From Flavobacterium sp. (lineage in GTDB: Bacteria > Bacteroidota > Bacteroidia > Flavobacteriales > Flavobacteriaceae): a DNA stretch of 38,688 nt. The stretch is taken from contig JAIXHM010000004.1 in the NCBI GenBank assembly GCA_030145825.1, positions 1-38,688 of the forward strand, read 5' to 3'. Below, piece after piece: positions 34,351 to 38,688 of this stretch (within the stretch, counting starts at the first letter, position 1; each line of letters begins with the position of its first letter). Made by a program: the position numbers and the translations under genes. The notes under the pieces are model-generated. The model made no database searches, was not told where the DNA came from, and saw only the letters and a list, made by a program, of their open reading frames with translations.

Positions 34351-34376
34351 AAAAATCCGAATTTCTTCGGATTTTT
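34351..34376. terminator. Bidirectional intrinsic terminator between mrr-like gene and mpl
   Basis: An 11-bp perfect stem AAAAATCCGAA / TTCGGATTTTT with a TTTC loop. A-rich on one side and T-rich on the other, it can serve both converging genes. Confidence 0.85.
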
Positions 34377-34386
34377 TTATTCATTA

Positions 34387-34402
34387 TCAAATTTTCAAAT
34401 TG
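34387..34402. repeat. AATTTGAAAATTTGAA-type intergenic repeat (inverted)
   Basis: TCAAATTTTCAAATTG, the reverse complement of the repeat at 33348, just past the mpl stop. Confidence 0.45.
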
Positions 34403-34407
34403 ACACA

Positions 34408-35763
34408 TTAACTAATTAGCTGCTTCACTTCATCAAAATTTAATCCACCGTAATTACCAGAACTCATCAACAGCAACGCAGAACTATCTAAGTTTTGACT
34501 GAATAAAAAGTCTTTAAATTCGGTTGGATTTGTATAAATTATCAAATCGTTTCGCTCGAAAGAATTGGCAATTTGCTCATACGTTACTTCTTCTAATTGT
34601 TTAATTTTAACTGCATCGGGCGAATAGAAAACCACTGCAACATCGGCTGCATCTAAAGCGCCTTGGTATTCTTTTAAAAACTCAGCATTTAAACTACTAT
34701 AGGTATGCAATTCTAAACAAGCGACTAATTTTCTATCTGGGTATTGATTTTTTACTGCTTTTGTAGTCGCTGAAACTTTACTTGGTGAATGCGCAAAATC
34801 TTTGTATGCTACTTTGTTTGAGCTTTCTGCGATTTTTTCTAAACGTTTGCTCGCGCCTTTAAACGTAGCAATCGCTTCGTAGAATTCGGCTTCATCAACA
34901 CCCATGCATTGGCAAATCCATTTGGCTCCAGCTAAATTATTTAAGTTGTGCGCACCAAAAACTTCAATTGGCATCGCACCATCAGGAGTTTCTAACAAAG
35001 TTGTTCCGTTTTCAACAGAATATTCCGGAGTTTGGTAAGCAATTTTACGGATTTGGTTTTCACATTCTTCCGCCACTTGTTTTACCGTTGGATCTTCTTC
35101 ATTGTAGACTAAAATTCCACCTTTGGTAATCAAATTGGTAAAAATTCGGAATTGGTCAACATAATTTTCGAAGGTTGGAAACACATTGATATGATCCCAT
35201 GCAATTCCAGAAAGCAACGCAATATTAGGTTGGTACAAATGAAATTTCGGACGCAAATCAATTGGCGACGTTAAATATTCATCGCCTTCTAAAACGATAA
35301 ATTCATTTTCTTCGGTTAAATGCACCATGGTATCAAAACCTTCTAATTGCGCACCAACCATATAATCAACTTTAACATCATGATAATTCATTACGTGTAA
35401 AATCATGGAAGTAATCGTCGTTTTTCCATGCGAACCACCAATTACAACTCTCGTTTTATCTTTGGATTGTTCGTATAAAAATTCGGGATACGAATAAATT
35501 TTCACACCTAATTCTTGAGCACGTAGCAGTTCGGCATTGTCTTTTTTCGCATGCATTCCTAAAATTACCGCATCTAAATCGGTCGTGATTCTTTCGGGGA
35601 ACCAACCTAATTCATTTGGCAACAAACCTTTTTTCTCTAAACGCGATTTTGACGGTTCAAAAATAGCATCGTCGCTTCCGGTTACTTGATATCCTTTTTC
35701 GTGTAAGGCTAAGGCTAAGTTGTGCATGGCTGCTCCGCCAATGGCTATGAAGTGTACTCTCAT
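34408..35763 (-). CDS. mpl: UDP-N-acetylmuramate:L-Ala-gamma-D-Glu-meso-DAP ligase (Mpl-type)
   Basis: A cytoplasmic Mur-family ligase that recycles murein tripeptide by joining it to UDP-MurNAc with ATP. The 451 residues have the three Mur domains: an N-terminal Rossmann domain (HFIAIGGAAMHNLA, 4-17), a central ATPase domain with P-loop GGSHGKTT (109-116) and EGDEYLTS for metal and substrate binding, and a C-terminal domain from about 300. The start MRVHFIAIGG and the GGAAM sequence, in place of MurC's GIGGIGMS, favour Mpl over MurC. It converges on the Mrr-like gene across a shared terminator. MurC is the alternative. Confidence 0.85.
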   Translation of the reverse strand: MRVHFIAIGGAAMHNLALALHEKGYQVTGSDDAIFEPSKSRLEKKGLLPNELGWFPERITTDLDAVILGMHAKKDNAELLRAQELGVKIYSYPEFLYEQSKDKTRVVIGGSHGKTTITSMILHVMNYHDVKVDYMVGAQLEGFDTMVHLTEENEFIVLEGDEYLTSPIDLRPKFHLYQPNIALLSGIAWDHINVFPTFENYVDQFRIFTNLITKGGILVYNEEDPTVKQVAEECENQIRKIAYQTPEYSVENGTTLLETPDGAMPIEVFGAHNLNNLAGAKWICQCMGVDEAEFYEAIATFKGASKRLEKIAESSNKVAYKDFAHSPSKVSATTKAVKNQYPDRKLVACLELHTYSSLNAEFLKEYQGALDAADVAVVFYSPDAVKIKQLEEVTYEQIANSFERNDLIIYTNPTEFKDFLFSQNLDSSALLLMSSGNYGGLNFDEVKQLIS

Positions 35764-35836
35764 TTTTTATGTTTGTGGTTAATGGTTAATTGTTTATGGT
35801 TAACTAAAAACTATAAACAACAAACTATAAACTTTT

Positions 35837-36523
35837 TTAAGTTTTATAAAAATCTTGTTTTAATTGTTTGGCTTTGTCTGTATTCTTAAGCTTGTTCAAA
35901 TATAAGTCATATAACTTTTCAAAGGTAGTTTTTGAATTACCAATTTTATGCGCTAAACTGTAATTCTTTTCCGCACTTTGATAACGTTCAAAATACACAT
36001 CGATGTAACCTTTTGCTAGATAGCCATCAACTTTAGAGAGATTGAGTAATTCAGCGGCATATTTCTGTGCTTTTTTTTCGCTTCCGCCAATAATTCCAGG
36101 CAATTCTATGTATAACATCACCAATGCCCAACGCGTATCGATATGATTTTTGTCGAGTTCAGCCGATTTTAAAAATGCATCTTCAACATCGCCTATAAGA
36201 CCTAATGCTTTCCATTTCGAACTTTCTTTCGCTTTCATGCCTAAAGCGCCGCCATACTTATACCAGTAATTTGCATTTTTAGGAAATTTATCACGAAGTG
36301 TTTTATATTTTTCAATGGCTGAATCCCAGTTTTTTTGGTGACCAAAAATATCGCCTAAATATTCTATCGCTTGATAATTATTCGGATTTTGAACTAAGGC
36401 TTTTTCAAAATTACTCTGAGCCATTTCCCATTTTTTTTCATCAAAGTATTTCTTCCCTAAATCATAGTTGGATTGGGAAAACATTTGTAAGGAAATGAAA
36501 AAAATGAAAAATATATTTCGCAT
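35837..36523 (-). CDS. Exported TPR-repeat protein
   Basis: A 228-residue protein with a signal peptide (MRNIFFIFFISLQMFSQ, cleavage near FS/QS) and at least three to four tetratricopeptide repeats (YDLGKKYFDEKKWEMAQSNF at 19-38; NPNNYQAIEYLGDIFGHQKN; KYGGALGMKAK; YFERYQSAEKNYSLAHKIGN). It is probably a periplasmic scaffold with an unknown partner. I chose the ATG at 36523. An in-frame ATG at 36553 lies upstream of a TACCTTTG promoter box and directly against the terminator of the previous gene, so it is unlikely. Confidence 0.85.
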   Translation of the reverse strand: MRNIFFIFFISLQMFSQSNYDLGKKYFDEKKWEMAQSNFEKALVQNPNNYQAIEYLGDIFGHQKNWDSAIEKYKTLRDKFPKNANYWYKYGGALGMKAKESSKWKALGLIGDVEDAFLKSAELDKNHIDTRWALVMLYIELPGIIGGSEKKAQKYAAELLNLSKVDGYLAKGYIDVYFERYQSAEKNYSLAHKIGNSKTTFEKLYDLYLNKLKNTDKAKQLKQDFYKT

Positions 36524-36529
36524 AGATGT

Positions 36530-36537
36530 CAAAGGTA
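36530..36537 (-). promoter_or_regulatory. TAnnTTTG box directly before the TPR gene
   Basis: TACCTTTG on the minus strand, identical to the rpsL -7 box, ending 6 bases before the chosen ATG. Transcription would then start at or next to the ATG (a leaderless or very short leader). No TTTG is at the standard -33 position. Confidence 0.45.
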
Positions 36538-36554
36538 AAACATTTCTTTTCATA

Positions 36555-36584
36555 AAAAAACTCCAACAAATGTTGGAGTTTTTT
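36555..36584 (-). terminator. Intrinsic terminator after the HMA gene
   Basis: A 13-bp perfect stem AAAAAACTCCAAC / GTTGGAGTTTTTT with an AAAT loop. On the minus strand it lies 2 bases after the HMA-gene stop and ends in a T run. It closes the TonB receptor-HMA operon. Confidence 0.88.
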
Positions 36585-36586
36585 AT

Positions 36587-36925
36587 TTATAATCTTTCAT
36601 ATTTACAACAACCATGAAGATTATTATAATCTTCTTCAGTTGCTTTAAAATCTTCTGTATCGTGACCTGCTTTTGCAATAGCTTTTTTAATATCGGCTAA
36701 TGAACATTTATTTTCATCATAAATTAAATGTATGTCATGATGATCAACATGCCAATCGGCACTTTTTACACCTTTAACCGAAAAAGCGGCTTTCTCAATG
36801 CGTTTTTCACACATTTCGCAGTTTCCATTAACTTTGAATTCTGCTTTCTTGTTTTTACTTTTTTTCTCTTGTGCTACTATTACAAAAGAAATCATCATTA
36901 ATAGAATTGCAACTATTTTCTTCAT
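36587..36925 (-). CDS. Periplasmic heavy-metal-associated (HMA) domain protein
   Basis: A 112-residue exported protein: signal peptide (cleavage near IVA/QE, residue 19), a Lys-rich spacer (21-28), then an HMA/CopZ-like ferredoxin fold with metal motif GNCEMCEKR (34-42; Cys36, Cys39). Unusual extras are a histidine-rich strand WHVDHHDIH (58-66) and a C-terminal HGCCKY (104-109). It follows the TonB-dependent receptor gene by 18 bases and is closed by a terminator, so the pair probably handles a metal such as copper or zinc in the cell envelope. The metal identity is not determined. Confidence 0.88.
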   Translation of the reverse strand: MKKIVAILLMMISFVIVAQEKKSKNKKAEFKVNGNCEMCEKRIEKAAFSVKGVKSADWHVDHHDIHLIYDENKCSLADIKKAIAKAGHDTEDFKATEEDYNNLHGCCKYERL

Positions 36926-36943
36926 TTTTATAGTTTTAAATTG

Positions 36944-38688
36944 TTATTTAATTTTAAATCGTAAACCTGCATAATACATTTGACCAAATAATGGTCCGTA
37001 CACTAAACTACTATCAAAAGATGTTCCAAAAGGATTATCTGCTCCAATAATTGCATTATTTTGTTTGTAATTAGTAATGTTTTCACCTCCAATATACACT
37101 TCAAAAGTACTCGAAAATGTTCTTGTTATTTGTGCATTTAATGTTCCAAAAGATGATGAATATTCATCTAATTGGTATTGCGGTAAATTAGTTGATGTAT
37201 CAGGTAATCTTTGTTTTCCTAACCAATTATAAGTGGCATCAAATTTCCATTGTTGGCCTTTCTCTTTGATATGTGTTTCAAATGCAGCATTTGCAAAGAA
37301 ACGATGCTTTGCTTGTAAAGGCCTTTCTAATTTACCTACTAAATAATCGCTTTGTACATCATAATATTTATAGGCTGAACGCAATGTAAAATGTTGAATT
37401 GGCGTTACACTAAATTCTGCTTGAAAACTATTTGCATAACTTTTTCCATCCAAATTATGAAAGACAACTTGTTGTGGACTTACATCTAAATCTACAATAG
37501 CTTGATTTTGAAAATCAGTTCTGTAATAATCAAAAATAATTTCAGATTCTGCTCCAAATATCTTGAATTTTTGAATGAAATTTAAACCGTAATTCCAAGC
37601 AATTTCAGGATTTAAACCATACAACTTACCATCATTATTAAGTATTGAAAACTGACGATTTGAAGCAAATAATTGTTGGTTTTCGGCAAAAATATTAGCC
37701 GCGCGTTTTCCTCTTCCAGCAGAAAGTCTTAACACAGCATCTTTCCATGGATTGTATCGAATATGTAAGCGAGGTGTTACAAATGTTCCTAATCTATTAT
37801 GATTATCCAATCGAATTCCAGCAACAACACTTAGATTGTCTAAATTATCATAAGTATATTCAAAAAATGCACCAACAGAATTATCGATTCTTGAAAAATC
37901 TTGAGTAAAATTTACCGAAACAAATTCGTTATAATCGTCGTAAGTAAAGTTTAAACCTGTCGCGAATTTATTTTTGGTATTGCTAATAATTGAATTATAA
38001 ATTAGGTTAGAATACCAACTTTTTTGATGGATATCATATTGATTAAAACCAAAATAAGAATCTTGTTTGTGCGATTGAAACGAATTTTGAAGTCCGAAAC
38101 TTTTATATGGCTCATCTGGAAAAACATAACCTGTTTTATTCGAAATTTCTATTTTTTCAGTATTCACTTCACTTCCCCAAGCATTCGTAGTAAATTTATC
38201 AGTATCTGGATCAAAATCTACTTGTCCTGCTTGTTTTTCGTCTTTCATATAACGCACATTTAAAAAGCTTACCCAGCCTTTTTCCGCATCAGTATATTGC
38301 CAACGATTTAAAATGTTAATTTGTTTCCCAACTGGATTATCTAAAAATCCATCATCGTTCATATCGTTTTTAAATTGGCGTGTATTACCATGTACGAATA
38401 ATGACGAACTTAATTTATCGGAATACTTTTGATTGAAATGCGTATTCAATTCAAAACGCCCATCTTGAGAGCCATAAGCATTTAAAAAGAAAGGAATATC
38501 GTTAGCTGGTTTTAACAATTCGTAATTGATTTGTCCCGAAATACTTTCGTATCCATTAATAACGCTTCCGGCTCCTTTTGTAATTTGAATACTTTCTACC
38601 CAAGTACCTGGAATATAAGACAATCCGTAAGCTTGAGAAGCGCCTCGAACTGAAGGAATATTTTCTTCTGCGATTAAAATATATGGAC
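36944..38688 (-). CDS. TonB-dependent outer-membrane receptor, 5' end beyond window
   Basis: The C-terminal ~580 residues of a TonB receptor. The frame stays open to the right edge; its first visible residues, PYILIAEENIPSVRGASQAY, are part of the plug domain. VESIQITKGAGSVINGYESI is the conserved plug motif. A beta-barrel follows and ends at LRFKIK. It is not of the SusC type as far as visible, and no SusD partner follows. The HMA metal-binding protein gene lies 18 bases downstream, suggesting a metal or metal-chelate receptor. The true start and any N-terminal domain are off the window. Confidence 0.9.
   Translation of the reverse strand, partial: PYILIAEENIPSVRGASQAYGLSYIPGTWVESIQITKGAGSVINGYESISGQINYELLKPANDIPFFLNAYGSQDGRFELNTHFNQKYSDKLSSSLFVHGNTRQFKNDMNDDGFLDNPVGKQINILNRWQYTDAEKGWVSFLNVRYMKDEKQAGQVDFDPDTDKFTTNAWGSEVNTEKIEISNKTGYVFPDEPYKSFGLQNSFQSHKQDSYFGFNQYDIHQKSWYSNLIYNSIISNTKNKFATGLNFTYDDYNEFVSVNFTQDFSRIDNSVGAFFEYTYDNLDNLSVVAGIRLDNHNRLGTFVTPRLHIRYNPWKDAVLRLSAGRGKRAANIFAENQQLFASNRQFSILNNDGKLYGLNPEIAWNYGLNFIQKFKIFGAESEIIFDYYRTDFQNQAIVDLDVSPQQVVFHNLDGKSYANSFQAEFSVTPIQHFTLRSAYKYYDVQSDYLVGKLERPLQAKHRFFANAAFETHIKEKGQQWKFDATYNWLGKQRLPDTSTNLPQYQLDEYSSSFGTLNAQITRTFSSTFEVYIGGENITNYKQNNAIIGADNPFGTSFDSSLVYGPLFGQMYYAGLRFKIK

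Noticed and set aside
35764..35836. AT-rich gap between the mpl and TPR genes considered as a terminator
   Set aside because: It holds overlapping GTTTAT/ATAAAC repeats with weak pairing and no clear stem followed by a T run.
36524..36553. Extended N-terminus for the TPR protein from 36553
   Set aside because: It would start upstream of the promoter-like box and next to the HMA terminator; the ATG at 36523 gives a proper signal peptide.

Overview
The window is chromosomal DNA of a low-GC Bacteroidota, most likely Flavobacterium or a close Flavobacteriaceae relative. The evidence is the SusC/SusD pair, a type IX secretion sorting domain, Bacteroidota promoter boxes (TTTG followed by TAnnTTTG) and typical flavobacterial proteins (RagB/SusD, TonB receptors, YiaA-like, Mpl-type ligase). 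I see no tRNA, rRNA, CRISPR array, transposase or integrase.

Layout. 1-524: start of the ribosomal str operon, read leftward (rpsG fragment, rpsL, promoter). 562-12676: a leftward alpha-glucan/maltose operon, in reading order lacI-type regulator, MFS sugar transporter, beta-phosphoglucomutase, GH65 phosphorylase, GH97 alpha-glucosidase, GH13 SusA-like enzyme, esterase, GH13 lipoprotein, closed by a strong terminator. 12677-12890: divergent control region with a perfect LacI-type palindrome. 12891-21421: rightward susC, susD, susE-like and a T9SS-secreted multidomain GH13 amylase. Together these form one starch/maltodextrin utilisation locus: the secreted amylase cuts the polymer, SusCDE bind and import it, periplasmic GH13/GH97 trim it, the MFS carrier takes maltose in, and GH65 plus beta-PGM convert maltose and phosphate to glucose and glucose-6-phosphate.

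21507-27680: an Omp85-family protein, rlmB, a probable gene remnant, rhomboid protease, a Crp/Fnr-type regulator, a YiaA-like membrane protein and rarA. 27761-31729: leftward genes for a secreted unknown protein, a HAD phosphatase and a tight three-gene unit (ABC ATPase, FtsX-type permease with a His-rich loop, DUF3299-like protein) that looks like a metal (zinc?) handling system. 31844-38688: radC, a DUF1287 lipoprotein, a solitary Mrr-like nuclease, an Mpl-type muropeptide ligase, a TPR protein, a periplasmic HMA metal-binding protein and a TonB receptor running off the right edge.

Between genes lie several repeat families: two copies of a ~66-bp double-hairpin element (7040-7106 and 28516-28581), four copies of a ~25-bp imperfect palindrome clustered at 29.3-34.3 kb, and four copies of an AATTTGAAAATTTGAA-type repeat. 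Two palindrome copies are read through by over-long ORFs, so the starts of those genes were reassigned. No gene-free stretch exceeds about 250 bases.
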